Shown here piece after piece: positions 43,501-51,839 of a stretch of DNA of 64,000 nt. Under the pieces are notes generated by a model. It saw only the letters and a program-made list of their open reading frames with translations. It did not search any database and was not told where the DNA came from. The stretch is from the NCBI GenBank assembly GCA_946902875.1, contig OX336340.1, positions 21,467,566 to 21,531,565 of the forward strand, in the 5' to 3' direction. Position numbers and translations under genes: made by a program. How positions within the stretch are numbered: position 1 is the stretch's first letter; every line of letters begins with the position of its first letter. The stretch comes from Nematopogon swammerdamellus. Its lineage: Eukaryota; Arthropoda; Insecta; Lepidoptera; Adelidae.

Positions 43501-45833
43501 ACACGGTTACTCCAACACTTGAGCTTAGCACTTCAATAGTCAATCTGCTGGTATGGTGCCTTGATTTTGCAAGTGAGGTGGATTTGGCTGTGCTGATTAC
43601 CTTTAGTTCTTCGGCACCGCCACCCATACTACTTTCATAAAAAAACACAAGCTTGTAGTTTTAGGGTACTATTGACCCCTATGGAGAACATTCCGGTGTA
43701 AGACAAATAGATACATAACCCCAAAACGTCTATAACGGGCTTTCCTGGAGAGAAACGGAACAGTATTCCATGCACAAATCCGTGTCGTAGTATTATGACT
43801 TCCGAAAGCTGCTTCTTTGAGTGTCAAAGTGACCAGGTCATGGAGAAGCAGCTGATGATGCCCGAAGGCTGGTGCGGTTAGGACAGCGACAGAAACATTG
43901 AACTCTTCTTGACTCCACCATCACATCCATTTTGTTGATGCTTGTTGGGCCAAATATTTTGAACAAAGAATAGGGTGGGCATTGACTATGGTTGCAGGTT
44001 TGTAAGGCCTATTAGGTCCACTGAAAGCAAATTTTGTATTTTTTTTTTATGGGAAGCACGACCAATGGCGCGCGGCAGAATTAAGTGTAGTCCGACGGCG
44101 ACACCCACGCGGGCGTTCGGAATCCGAACTTCGGCACCTCTATCCGAACTTCGGATATAGGGGAACCCTCACATTATGTTTGAAGGAACCTCTAAATTGG
44201 AGGAAAAGATGCAGGATGTTCTTCAATATCTGAATTTAACTTGGTAACCAATACGCTAAGCGATATTATTAAATTCTCACGCTCATACGACATCAGGCAG
44301 GTTGCATTTGCCGCCTTGGTCACATCCTACATCATACACACTGTCTCTGGTCGCTTCATAGAACGTGCACCAAAGTTGGTGAGGCTGCCTTAGCTAACAA
44401 AATTTTGATTCAGCCAGCCTCGGTAGCCCGGTGGTTTAATGGGTCGGCGTGTGATCGTGAACATTAAGAAACATTAAGGACGGGTTCGACCGTTGATGCT
44501 GACCGCGTTTCAGATCCCACTGAAAATTACAGACCTAAAAACACAGACGTATATGGTTGGGTCATTGAGCCTTTTTTATCGGTACTATGCATCGGCCGCT
44601 GTTCTGACGAACTTGCTTCCCTTATCCCTTCTCCTTTTCGCCTTCGCCAAACCCGCCATACTCTCGCGGAACACCCCTTTGTAGTCGACAAAAGAGTTCT
44701 TCGAACTGAACGATTCTCTGAATTGTTCTTGTGCCGCACTGCAAAGGTGTCGAACGGGGCTTCTGGGGGAATATCTTTCCTCACTCCTACATTCCACGGA
44801 TCGCGGGTTCAAATAGCCTTTCCCCAGCGACATTAGTCCGCCTCCAAGCCGGACTGGCACCTCCACGGGCGTGAAATTGACTGCGCCTGAGGCTTCAACC
44901 TCGTGCACAGCCCTCAAGTTCGGAAGCAATAAATAAGAAAATTAGGCCTACCTTCTTTCTACCTCACTAGGTGCTAGGGTTTAACCGGACCGGATTGGTG
45001 CCACCGCACTGAATGAAAGGTAGGTTTTTTTTATGGAAACTGACACTGTTGGCTACATCACCTACAACATCCGTGATGTCAGCCCATAACACCTGGTGAA
45101 CTTGGTGCCACATCAGTGCTTCCTTTCAGTCGTGCCGGCTACACTGAACTGGACGGAAAACACAAACTATTTACATAGCCGTTTCGACCGACCTTTCATT
45201 CAGTGCGGTGGACCAAACCGGGCGGGTTAAATCCTACCACCTAGTAATATAAGAAGGGAGTCATATTCCTTAGTCGCCTTTTACGACATACACGGGGAGA
45301 GATGCAGTGGGGCTATTATTTTAAAGTACCGGCCCCACACGGTATAAACCCACAAGGTCGAAGCGACTTTGTAAATAGTTCGCGTTTCCGTCAATGTTCA
45401 GTTCAGTGAAGCCGGCACGGCCAAAGGGAAGCACTGACATGACACCTAGTTAGATGATGGTATGACGAAAGTATTTCGGATAGACATGTTAGCTTAAAAC
45501 GTATTAATAACCTGTGTGTGTCCTCATGTGCCTTTTCAGCAGGGATGGTCTGTCGAAGGTCTTGAGGCAGACCTGACACGGTAGCACGTTCTTCAAACCC
45601 CCTCTAGGTGCGCTCGCACTGGATGTGAACCCACACCCAGCAACGCTGCTACCCCCAACCGTTTTGTCACCCCTGGAGTCGAGATCCCTTCCGCGAACCG
45701 CGTCCTCGTCGACACCAGGATTGAGGCTTCGCTCATACAGTTTCATGAGGTGGCTGCTGACCGTGTAGCCTAAAGCTAGGGGATCTTTTTGAGACTTCAG
45801 GGAGAGGTCTAGTGGATGTATTTGGACATCCAT
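31430..45833 (-). CDS. C2H2 zinc-finger protein, five fingers, PLDLS motif (five exons)
   Basis: Five - strand exons (45833-45512, 41554-41471, 35309-35224, 33746-33581, 31560-31430) join in matching phases (1, 1, 0, 1) into 262 codons plus TAA. The N-terminus has IHPLDLSLK, a PxDLS motif that in other transcription factors binds the corepressor CtBP. Five consecutive C2H2 fingers follow, each with CX2CX12HX3H spacing ([50 protein letters not shown]), joined by TGEKPH-type linkers after fingers 1 and 2 and variant linkers after 3 (TKNKPH) and 4 (GGAWPH). The tail is short. A nuclear DNA-binding repressor is the likely role by inference. I do not recognise the orthologue. Confidence 0.88.
32152..32669 (+). 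repeat. 259-bp tandem duplication (about 235 bp shared)
   Basis: CTAGAGCTGAAGTGCATAAC ... CGACCGTTGTAGTAACCGTG occurs at about 32151 and again at about 32410. Between the copies lies the perfect inverted repeat AGTAACCGTGTGCTAC ... GTAGCACACGGTTACT (about 32370-32408). Confidence 0.85.
32310..32790 (+). pseudogene. Non-LTR reverse transcriptase C-terminal relic
   Basis: Broken frames read [32 protein letters not shown] and AGKDWREEAYFQQ, a block seen at the C-terminus of lepidopteran non-LTR elements. Part of it lies within the tandem duplication. Stops and frame changes make it dead. Confidence 0.65.
33178..33256 (+). mobile_element. tRNA-like SINE head
   Basis: TGGCTCTGGGGTGAGGG resembles a Pol III A box region and GTGTTCGAATCCCACC contains a B box with the usual spacing; a T-run follows. 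No complete tRNA fold is apparent. Confidence 0.5.
33401..33430 (+). repeat. Degenerate interstitial TTAGG repeats
   Basis: Six TTAGG-like units (TTAGGTTAGGCTAGGTTAGG and on), the insect telomere motif, within an intron. Confidence 0.7.
33581..33746 (-). CDS. Zinc-finger gene exon 4 (fingers 4 and 5)
   Basis: The acceptor TTGCGACAG precedes 33746 and the donor GTGAGT follows 33581. 55 codons plus one base. It encodes [20 protein letters not shown] and [20 protein letters not shown]. Very GC-rich compared with the flanking introns. Confidence 0.88.
33794..34236 (-). mobile_element. SINE copy split by a MITE
   Basis: The two SINE pieces (33794-33867 and 34121-34236) are continuous in the family consensus across the junction ACTATTTA...GTCGTTTCGACC; the MITE at 33868-34118 separates them. 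Confidence 0.8.
33868..34118. mobile_element. Mariner-type palindromic MITE, TA target duplication
   Basis: Ends CAGGGTGTTT...AAACACCCTG are flanked by TA. Almost the whole 251 bp folds on itself (arms about 115 bp; GGTACTCCTGAGCC and its complement, GTTCACCGTAGA / CTACGGTGAA). Confidence 0.85.
34375..34815 (-). mobile_element. Composite SINE with inserted GGGGCTATTC module
   Basis: Minus copy. The body is followed by the GTCGTAAAAGGCG / GGGGCTATTCTTTTAAAGTA module and then by the tRNA/5S-like head (CTACCGAGGCCGAC at 34800), so the module sits inside the SINE rather than replacing the head. Confidence 0.8.
34816..35223 (-). other. Rest of zinc-finger intron 3
   Basis: Non-coding; no repeat boundary recognised. 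Confidence 0.5.
35224..35309 (-). CDS. Zinc-finger gene exon 3 (finger 3)
   Basis: The acceptor GTTGCACAG precedes 35309 and the donor GTATGG follows 35224. 86 bp, phase 1 in, phase 0 out. It encodes [20 protein letters not shown] then YHRMTHTK. Confidence 0.88.
35480..35574. mobile_element. Left part of a palindromic MITE interrupted by the LTR element
   Basis: GTTGTAGAGCGTCG...CGACGCTCTACAAC followed by CGGATTGTCTC; the rest (TTTCGAAAGCTCGCATTATT) resumes at 40162. Compare the uninterrupted copy at 42506-42625. Confidence 0.8.
35575..35772 (+). repeat. 5' LTR
   Basis: 198 bp, TG...CA ends, TATAAAAC near 35715. No difference from the 3' LTR was seen by eye. Confidence 0.95.
35843..36766 (+). 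CDS. gag: LTR element gag
   Basis: 307 codons. The capsid-like region ([34 protein letters not shown]) is followed by two zinc knuckles ([30 protein letters not shown] near residues 196-237), the nucleocapsid. It ends at TAA 36764-36766. The pro-pol frame continues directly after this stop in the same frame. Confidence 0.93.
   Translation: MASYAAVPPGPLNLAAPNLGEEFERFKEDVTTYFTATETDEKSEAIQVARLKNLLGEPARRVYSTIKNEKKETIQSIYAALGQYCTPKENMTLNIFKFMSRKQTNGELFDDYVTDLRKLIKCCGFKDQEEKMLKSQIIIGMQDSNTQEKFIRDNPDLTKTLDYCKAVELAEKNMKILKPSTAEVEALQPVAGPAAPRQVLCSRCGSNRHTHKHESCPALGSSCNKCGKQNHFAKQCRSSTPKQYTTSQKGATAARYRRAPRAYELSTEQPEEYETYSVDCSESQQEVTHPNKWFKVVRVNGHGINFK
36767..39799 (+). CDS. pol: LTR element protease-RT-RNase H-integrase (pol)
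   Basis: Open from the codon after the gag stop. The first residues, [10 protein letters not shown], are the retropepsin active site. The RT follows ([19 protein letters not shown], catalytic YFDD near 37610), then RNase H ([15 protein letters not shown] near 38040), an HHCC zinc-binding region ([12 protein letters not shown] ... NNCQIC) and an integrase core with Asp in VDIA, Asp in ADNMPFD and Glu in GLAEKAV. Domain order PR-RT-RH-IN is Ty3/Gypsy type. The only defect seen is the stop between gag and the protease; whether that is read through or a nonsense mutation is open. Confidence 0.93.
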   Translation, partial: DSGAEVNVLPYSYIKTCNLQKSKINQCSVVIKSFGGHIIKPVGYITTSVETDVSKVENVKFLLVNNVNCIPILGLATCVALNCLQRVDVCQVIDKKATFIHNNIDIFSGLGEFPDEYDIKLKPDARPQSNPPRRVPMAIRDRLLNELKDLQLRNIITPVEEPSEWVNNIVIVEKPNGKLRVCIDPTVLNQNILRENFSIPTLDDIRSQLINKNVFCVLDLKDGFHQIRLSEPSSKLCTFSTPFGCYRYLRAPFGLCSLPERFQRMTQKYFGGIEGVTVYFDDLLLSAENVEELEAILNKVLQRARENNVKFNPDKLQYISDEVKFYGYIFSKEGMRADPERVKAISELESPKNKKELQKLLGVVNFLRDFVPNMSELTAHLRKLLRKESEWLWSQTHEEILTKLKSIIANKTILASFNPHKLIEIHCDASQYAVGCALFQEGRLIACASRSMTDTESNYAQIEREMLSVTFACKKFHNFIYGHRIKIFNDHQPLESIAKKSIDQIKNNRLRRLRLKLLIYDFQLIYLPGSKMYLADLLSRNCLRRQEPEDIQMQDIVHTVCVNSLTVSSKELDKLREETNKDGSLSCVLRWYQSGWPTRCTAGGETAHYFKLKNDITVEKGLVFINNCLIIPYLLRHSYLNLLHETHLGAKKMKKVAKSIVYWPGISSDIESHTNNCQICLKYSRSKIAEPLKSHDIPNIPFYKIAVDIATLESQDYLVLIDYYSRWLEIVPVNKKNSATIICELKKIFCRFGIPSVVIADNMPFDSKEMKEFSASWNFTIQTSSPHYAQSNGLAEKAVGIAKQMLRKAGEKQQDLELYLLNYRNSPVAQLDYSPAQLLMCKSLRSKLPMNSNNLRHIKVDEKIHNKMLENQNKQKVLYDKNTINEQIYQVGEKVMVQDVRTRLWEPGVVKNILAAPRSYIVQLIKNLKMYRRNSHFIKKLQKDDDVIVDKRGEERSSSAETPQMPSSLCASPQAPRGPSVLRPQPVLTSPGTPVRRSNRIVRPPMRLNL
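39959..40156 (+). repeat. 3' LTR
   Basis: Same 198 bp as the 5' LTR, preceded by a purine tract and followed by target duplication GTCTC. Confidence 0.95.
40206..40452 (-). mobile_element. SINE copy, head missing
   Basis: Minus: TTTTTATGGAAACTGACACG to CCTAGTAATATAAGAAGGG. Confidence 0.85.
40711..40882. mobile_element. Foldback MITE
   Basis: GTAAAGCCGCGTCTCCTGCG and TTCGAAACATTACA at the left are inverted at the right (TGTAATGTTTCGAAAAAGCA, GGAGACCCGGCTTAAC). The centre is a palindrome ACACATTTGTATGAAAACAA ATGTGT. Confidence 0.7.
40883..41470 (-). other. Part of zinc-finger intron 2
   Basis: Non-coding; a GGGCCGCGAGGCCGAGGGCG GC-rich patch lies at about 41320-41345. No feature recognised. 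Confidence 0.5.
41471..41554 (-). CDS. Zinc-finger gene exon 2 (finger 2)
   Basis: The acceptor TGTTGTTGCAG is just right of 41554 and the donor GTTCTT just left of 41471. 84 bp, phases 1 in and 1 out. It encodes [20 protein letters not shown] then THRRIHT. Confidence 0.88.
41595..42073 (+). mobile_element. Full SINE with GGGGCTATTC-type module upstream of tRNA/5S-like head
   Basis: Plus copy: module GTACCGTGTGGGGTCGGTAC to GTCGACTAAGGGATAA, then A box GGTAGCTCAGTGGTGC (41707), 5S-like GCTGAGCGCGGTCAGTACTT (about 41748), B box GGTTCGGATTCC, body, and tail GTGTCAGTTTCCATAAAAAA. Confidence 0.9.
42506..42625. mobile_element. Palindromic MITE, intact (empty-site paralogue)
   Basis: TCGAGCTTTAGAAAGAGAC is inverted at the right end. 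The inner GTTGTAGAGCG-CGTCCCTGTCGCA arms are complementary. The right half (CTCTACAACCGGATTGTCTC then TTTCTAAAGCTCG) matches the sequence flanking the Gypsy element without the insertion. Confidence 0.85.
42680..43050 (+). mobile_element. SINE with GGGGCCGGTAC head, tRNA-like head absent
   Basis: Plus copy: three tandem GTACCGNGTGGGGCCGGTAC units (about 42687-42748), GGCGACTAAGTGATATGA, then directly the common body (TTATATTACTAGGTGGTAGG) and tail. Confidence 0.85.
43051..44412 (-). other. Part of zinc-finger intron 1 with a retroelement relic
   Basis: A - strand reverse-transcriptase relic (about 43520-43350: [11 protein letters not shown], then [14 protein letters not shown] and stop) and a GTAGTCCGACGGCG-type repeat (44041-44160). 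Otherwise nothing. Confidence 0.6.
44413..45022 (+). mobile_element. Diverged SINE pieces around an RT relic
   Basis: A SINE head (GCCTCGGTAGCCCGGTGG to about 44545) and SINE body (44940-45022) flank a relic reading [20 protein letters not shown] (about 44680-44740), a non-LTR polyprotein C-terminal block. Confidence 0.55.
45026..45458 (-). mobile_element. SINE copy plus SINE fragment in opposite orientation
   Basis: Minus copy 45026-45346 with the GGGGCTATTATTTTAAAGTA module; then a plus-oriented fragment (GACTTTGTAAATAGTTCGCG to GACATGACACCTAG) to 45458. Confidence 0.8.
45512..45833 (-). CDS. Zinc-finger gene exon 1 (start codon, PLDLS, finger 1)
   Basis: ATG at 45833-45831, 107 codons plus one base, donor GTTATT starting at 45511. 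It encodes [20 protein letters not shown], a Gly/Ser-rich spacer and finger 1 ([20 protein letters not shown]). The start is the first ATG after an AT-rich leader, immediately before the PLDLS motif. Confidence 0.88.
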
Positions 45834-46540
45834 TGTAAGTAAAAAAAAATATTGTTAATATTTTTAAATTGGGAGATAATATCTTGTAACTTCTTGTCAA
45901 GATTGGAAAGCCACTGCAGATTTTAAGAAATATAAAACAACTGTGCAGGGTATTATTTATTAGAAACTTAATACGAGACTGGCTTTTACGGTTAAAATAT
46001 TAAGATTTTAATTCGTAGTGTGAAAGCCACTGCACATAAATTAAAACTCGAAATGCGAATGATTATTAGGACGAATTTTATATAAAATATTTTTATAAAT
46101 ATCACATTAACTGTTTTGATTTTTTTTTTCTAATTGTCTTAATTAAGTGTGTACGCACACTGCACGCGATAAAAACTAACTGAGGCAGATTTCACGCAAA
46201 TTTCCCTTAAATAGTCGAAGCTTGTTGACAGATACAAATGATTGCCCAAACAGTATTAGGTTGTGTAACCTGAAGAATATTAAAGATCGCTTTGCGTTTA
46301 TTGTGTGTGAGGCGACAATAAGGTTTTGTAGAGCACGGGGGCGGGGCGCGGGCGGGGGGCGGCCGGCTAGGGCGGGCGGCTAATCGACAGTGATCGGGCG
46401 GTTTGTATTTTGTCGTCGGACAATTTGTATTTCGGGTATTTCCTTCCGGCTGTGCGAGTAATGTAGTCCCGCCGATACAGAGCTCGAGCGTGATGCGGCA
46501 CTATATATCGGCGTCGATCAGACTCGATGCGGTTTAAATA
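45834..46540 (-). promoter_or_regulatory. Probable 5' region/promoter of the zinc-finger gene
   Basis: Upstream of the start codon the DNA is AT-rich, then changes to a GC-rich patch (46326-46385, GGGGCGGGGCGCGGGCGGGG on the + strand). A GATATATAG TATA-like box lies on the - strand at 46510-46502, which would place a start near 46475-46480. Position, not a match to a full promoter consensus, supports this. Confidence 0.35.
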
Positions 46541-47575
46541 ATCACGAAAAAAAGTAATCAGTCTTGTAAAAAAATATTAATTTTAAACAGAAATATATTA
46601 TACTTTTTTTTATTTAACTAGCATGTACATATTTGTTGATTAAAACTAAATAAGATAAAACTAGTATAAAATAAAACCTAAAAAAAATATTTTACAGTAC
46701 GAAAATTTCCCCAAATTCGACAGTCGTCGTCGTCGTCGCCCCAGCAGCGGTACCAAGCAAACTGGCTGCGTTGCCGTCTGAATTTCGAGGCTAATTCGTG
46801 ATGAGCCTTGGCACGTATTATAAATGATTTCTTTATTGACACATTTCTTTTTGAATTCATTTTACATTTTCACAAACTTAAAATTTAAATCTAAAATTAA
46901 CACAAGAACACATGGAGTTTCCATCACCGGCCGAGGGGCGAGCCAAGTTATATAATATTATTCCAGCCCCCATTTTTCAACATCACTTATTTCTAAGTTC
47001 GACCTAGGGTCTACTTATTTGTTTAGTGTAATAAAATTTAACCCGTTGACTGTGGAGCGGTCGATATCGACCGCTAGAGCACTATTTGAAATATTGACCG
47101 AGTCATGCAGCAGGTGGGTCTTCGCACTTTACTTGCTGCTTGATAGTTATTTTGTCCTTATACTTTGCTAAACGTGGTGGTCGGTGTTGTGCTGTAATTT
47201 ACCAGAGTCCTTGCAGTACATCGTCGATTACTCTGCTTAACCCGATTGTCGGTATACAACGTGTGGTTTGTATGTATGTATGTAGGTAATTGAAATATTA
47301 TTTTTGTTCAGGTTGATTTTGTTACGTGTCCATCAGAATTAGCAGTTCTGAAAGCGCAAGTAAAGATAACCGCGACACCGCACCTCATAACCATGTTTCT
47401 TTGCACCGACAAAAACACATTAAAACTAAATTTGCACCTTCGGTCTATACAGCCATGTTTACACCAAAATGTGTCAATCATACACCAATGGGCCCGAATC
47501 ATTGACCACCATCATACATTTTGCTTTCATATTTTGCTGTAATAATACTGAGGGCTGCATGTATATTTCTGTTTG
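46541..47575. other. Intergenic DNA
   Basis: A perfect 20-bp palindrome AGCGGTCGATATCGACCGCT is at about 47056-47075. A repeat follows at 47086-47285 (ACCGAGTCATGCAGCAGGTG ... TATGTATGTATG) shared with 54220-54415 and 62475-62650. No gene. Confidence 0.6.
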
Positions 47576-47905
47576 TCAGCCTCGGTGACCGCTCGACCGT
47601 TGGAGGCTGACCGTGGTTCGGATTCCACGTAAAACTGTAGGTAAGGGACCTACAGCTTTACGTGCTTTTACCAGCCCTTCTTACCTTATTAGGTGGTAGG
47701 GTTTATCAAGCCCGGGTTGGTACCACCGCACTGAATCGTCTGAAACGTCGGTCGAAACGGCTGTTAGTTAGTGTTTTCCGTCCAGTTCAGTATAGCCGAC
47801 ACGAAATGAAGGGAAGCACTGACATGGCGCCTAGTTCACCCGGTGTTATGGGCTGACATCACGGATGTTGTAGGTGATATAGTCAACCGTGTCAGTTTCC
47901 ATAAA
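47576..47905 (+). mobile_element. SINE copy, internal deletion of head
   Basis: GTCAGCCTCGGTGACCGCTC joins the first bases of the head directly to the end of the 5S-like segment, deleting most of the A box to 5S part. Body and tail are present. Confidence 0.85.
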
Positions 47906-49650
47906 GATAAAAAAATCATTACATGCCGTTTATACGGTCAATATTTGCACCAATATTGCATACTGACAGTGTGTGTACTGATGAAATTATTGAGCGTGTG
48001 TAAGTCCGTTTGAAAACGTTTAATTAAGCTAATATATCTCCGTGGCTTCCGCAAGCTTCCGCATGTAGGTATACCCGCAGTGTTGCGACAATACGATCGG
48101 TTTAATATTAGTAATGGCAACATCGATTACGGTGGTCGCATTGTTGGGAAATTTGTTTACCTTACCAGCGCGGACTCAATGGCGCGAGGATATTCGTCGA
48201 TTGCCGCCGAGTCATCCAGTTCTGTGGCTTGATCGATTACTTGTCTGTCACCGCTTGAGGTTATTCTGTTAATATTTTAAATTTTTTTAGCGCCAAAGGT
48301 TTCGCTTTGTTGGCGAATCACAGTGGGTTCGAAATTCGAATTCGTTCGCATGCAGTTATCTTTAACATTACATTTTTTTTAAATTATGTTTCTGTTCACG
48401 CAGGAAATTAGACATTTATTGAATAAACAAAAGCGGTCAAGTGCGAGTCTTACTCGCGCACCGAGGGTTCCGTCCCACCACGATATTGGCCGGGTTTTTT
48501 TTTATTATAATTTTTGTTTTACTTTAGAGTTTGCAATATAATCAGAATCACACCAAGTTTGATGCTTGTATATATTACCGTTTTTGCGATTGAACAAAAC
48601 AAAAAAACGCAAAAAAAACACGTTCCTTGTATGGGGTTCTCCCATAATTTTTTTTACTTTTTAGAGACAACGGATCTTCAGGATCAGTGGAACAGGATCA
48701 ACAGAACAGGAGCGTGGCGCTTGTAGATATAAATAAATACGTTTATAAAATAAATTAATAAATTTAAACATCGGTTTATTCCTGAAATAACTGTTACAGG
48801 GAGTTACCTCCCTTCGCTCATTGTTACCCTGGAGGAAGACAAGCAGTTGTAACGTTATTACGTTAGAAAACAAAAGCGCAACCTCGACACAAACAGCCGC
48901 GGAGAAAAAAACAAGAAAGCTGCAGATTGAACTCGCAAAGAAAATGCTAAAAACAAAGTTAAATATTAAGTCCTAACAAGTCGGATGGGATCGGATTTGT
49001 TGAATGAATTTGAATAAAGTGAAAAGGGACGCAGCCCCTCCCCTCTCTACTCCCTCACCCCCCAAGCCGGAGCAGCTGCTCGCCAAACTTACTCTTCAGT
49101 ACAATACTTTACCTAGCACCGGTCTTCTGTACTCTGAGGCATCGACCTACATACCTACATACGTACCAGGGTTGTTGCTGATGCACATTTTTTCACATCA
49201 GCTGATGCTGATGCTGATATGTTATCATTGACATCAGCGGATGCTGATGCTGATTTTAATTATTTTCTTTAAAAAAAGGGGAAAAAACTGAACTATTACG
49301 AATATTAGAAATTTATATCCAAAGTTTTGGTTGGTGTTGAAATAAAAGATTGTGTTTTAATAATTTTGTGACATTTAATAAAAAAAATGAATCAATCTGA
49401 TACCAGTACCAGTTTAGTAATTATCTTAGCCATTAAATTATTAGTATTGGATGGAACTTTGGAATTATTTGGGACTGTATTTGCTGCTTTTCCGGCTTCG
49501 AGTCTGTTCCGAGAGGGTTTGTCACGACTCGAACATCAGCATTAATAATCAGCATCGATCAATGCGGATGCTGATGCGGATGCTGATGTTGATGTTCGCA
49601 ACAACCCTGATACGTACGTCCTACGCTTACGCTGAAATTATATTTAAAAA
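47906..49650. other. Intergenic DNA
   Basis: A fragment of the CAAGTGCGAGTC...CGCGCACCGAGGGTTCCGT family is at 48432-48500, and GATGCTGATGCTGAT repeats at 49195-49250 and 49560-49595. No gene. Confidence 0.5.
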
Positions 49651-49651
49651 A

Positions 49652-49868
49652 AGTATCGGAAAACACAAACTATTTACATAGCCGTTTCAACCGACGACGC
49701 GACGTTTCGCTCGATGTAAATAGTTCGTGTTTTCAGTTCAGTTCAGTGTAGCCGACATGAAATGAAGGGAAGCACTGACATGGCACTTAGTTCACCCGGT
49801 GTTATGGGCCGACATCACGGATGTTGTAGGTGATGTAGTCGACGAACGTGTCAGTTTCCATAAAAAAA
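49652..49868 (+). mobile_element. SINE fragment (body and tail, rearranged)
   Basis: AACTATTTACATAGCCGTTT appears, then ATGTAAATAGTTCGTG partially repeats the same part, then the normal tail GTGTCAGTTTCCATAAAAAA. Confidence 0.8.
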
Positions 49869-49957
49869 TATAGTGGGTACTGACAAGACAGACTAATAAC
49901 ATTTATGAGTACCTAGTGATGCAATATAAACGATTTACGATATCAGTCTGAGAAAAA

Positions 49958-50385
49958 AACCGGCCAAGTGCGAGTCGAACTCGCGCACCGAGGGTTACGT
50001 ATCACCATTTCATGGTCAGCGCCACTCACGTCATCTATGGCGTGTTTTATGAAATGCTTCAAATTAGATAAAATTCATGATTACGGTTAGTTAGATGATG
50101 ATGATGATTAGATACTGTTTTCGGTAGATGCACGCCGCATACACTTTTTAGTTTCTTGTATGGTCACCCCTGTGAATTTTTTACTTGTTATTTTTTTTAT
50201 TATTATTTGTTGTTATATCGGCCATAATAACACATATTATGTGAAAATTTCAACGGGCTACCTATTACGGTTCAAGAGATACAGCCCTCGGACAGACAGA
50301 CAGACAGACAGATAGACAGACGGACAGACAGACGGCGTAGGCTTAGTAATAGGGTCCCGTACGACGAATGCGGAGCACTAAAAAA
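49958..50385 (+). repeat. CCGGCCAAGTGCGAGTC dispersed repeat
   Basis: It starts AAAAACCGGCCAAGTGCGAG, contains TCGAACTCGCGCACCGAGGG, and ends with a GACAGACAGACAG tract and GGGTCCCGTACGACGAATGC. Related copies in reverse at 53037-53535, 54831-55216 and 55216-56415. Known to me only as a widespread lepidopteran repeat; class uncertain. Confidence 0.7.
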
Positions 50386-51029
50386 CGTAATGGGCGAAAG
50401 TAGCCTATCGACTTCCAACTTCGCACATCCGACAATGTCCACAAAGGCTCTCACAGCGCCAAGGAAATGCCCCACTCAACCGAACTGGAGGCGATCATCC
50501 CAAAAATATCAGAAAGAAAGGAAGGAAGAGAAAAATATCGCTCGCGAGGCCGTACGGCTCTTTATTAAGAATAAATTTAGGGGAAATAAAAAGGAATAGT
50601 GCGAGAGGAGATAGAAAGCGAGAGATGAAAAAAGGTATTTCTCTGCGAGTTAATACATTTATGCATTAGGCCTCAATAAAGTGGTCGGTCCGTTCCCGCC
50701 CCCCGCTCTGCCCCGCCGCCCCCCGCCCCCCGTACCGCCGCTACCGTTGTTTCTATTGATTGCCGCGAGGGTGATACAAAACAAACTAAAGTGTACCTTT
50801 GTAACCTATTATGGTTACAATGAAATTTTAATGTACTATCATGTTTGTAAAGGTAGGCATCTGAAATGCCGAATATACCTGAAACGAAATATATATATAT
50901 CTGAAAGCTGATAAGCATGGAGACTTAACAAAAGTACAACTATATAACCATGTACCACAAACGATCAGGTCCTTGGCACCAGCCCGGCGGTTGAAGCTTA
51001 AAATAGGGGTCAAGCTTGCATTAATTCAG
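50386..51029. other. Intergenic DNA with a C-rich patch
   Basis: CCCGCCCCCCGCTCTGCCCC at 50695-50745. No gene supported. Confidence 0.5.
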
Positions 51030-51039
51030 AATAAAGTTT

Positions 51040-51509
51040 TTATTTTCTCGTTCGCTAGTGTATCCTTATATGAATTAGATTTTCAAAGATCTTACAGAAA
51101 TTTACAGTACATTTTTTAAAATCTGTTTTTAAGTACTTCTTCTCAACGGAAGAATATTAGAGGAAGATTTTTGTTTCAAAATATAGGCGATATTTGTATC
51201 TAGGCTGTAAAAAAAGAATTAAGTATTTCCAATAGAAATAAAATTACTTTTTATATACTACAATACAACGCATGGTGCGTTATTGATTATTAACGTAAGT
51301 CTAAAAGTCACATTTTTCTTATTATAATTCATAATTTTTTTTTAACAGCTTCCATACAAATATTAGCAACATTTTGACATAAAAATATTTCTTTAATATT
51401 TTATGAGAAGGAAGGTACTTAAAAAATTGATATAAAAAAATGCACTGTAAATTTCTGTAAGATCTTTGAAAATCTAATTCATATAAGGATACACTAGCGA
51501 ACGAGAAAA
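51040..51509. mobile_element. MITE with TIRs of about 90 bp
   Basis: CTCGTTCGCTAGTGTATCCT / ATGAATTAGATTTTCAAAGA at the left is inverted at 51440-51509 (AATCTAATTCATATAAGGAT ACACTAGCGAACGAG). No coding capacity; the interior is AT-rich. Confidence 0.8.
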
Positions 51510-51734
51510 AGAAAATATTATTATTAATTTATGAAAGCTCAAAGCCTAGATCCACTGGGCTATGTGTTTAAAAGCAGAATGAAAACGTATTTGACTAATA
51601 ATGTTATGTATTCACTAAAAGAATACCTAGGCAATTTCGTCCAGTCAACTCGTTGGCAAACAATTTGTACATGGTATCTGAACCATGAAGCAGTGGGTGA
51701 ATGCACATATTTTTTTTTCAAATCTGAAAAAACT

Positions 51735-51822
51735 CATTGGTGCACGCCGGTTGGATTCGAACCTCGGACCTCTCGCAAGAGAAGACGACGCCGAAACCAC
51801 TCGGCCTCCCGCCGTCTGATAG
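51735..51822 (-). mobile_element. tRNA-derived SINE head (Ser/Leu-like)
   Basis: On the - strand GGAGGCCGAGTGGTTTCGG (A box) and GAGGTTCGAATCC (B box) are separated by a long arm, as in a type II tRNA. CACCAATGAGTTTTTTCAG follows. The acceptor ends do not pair convincingly, so it is not called as a tRNA gene. Confidence 0.6.
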
Positions 51823-51839
51823 ATACGTACTTGCATATC

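Noticed and set aside
50272..50475. Small protein with SVRLSICLSVCLS repeats
   Set aside because: It is translation of the GACAGACAGACAG tract in a dispersed repeat.
50390..50599. Small basic protein (MGESSLSTSNFAHP...)
   Set aside because: Short frame starting in repeat sequence, no domain, no splice context.
51735..51822. Functional type II tRNA gene on the - strand
   Set aside because: A and B boxes are good, but acceptor-stem ends do not pair and a shared non-tRNA tail follows.
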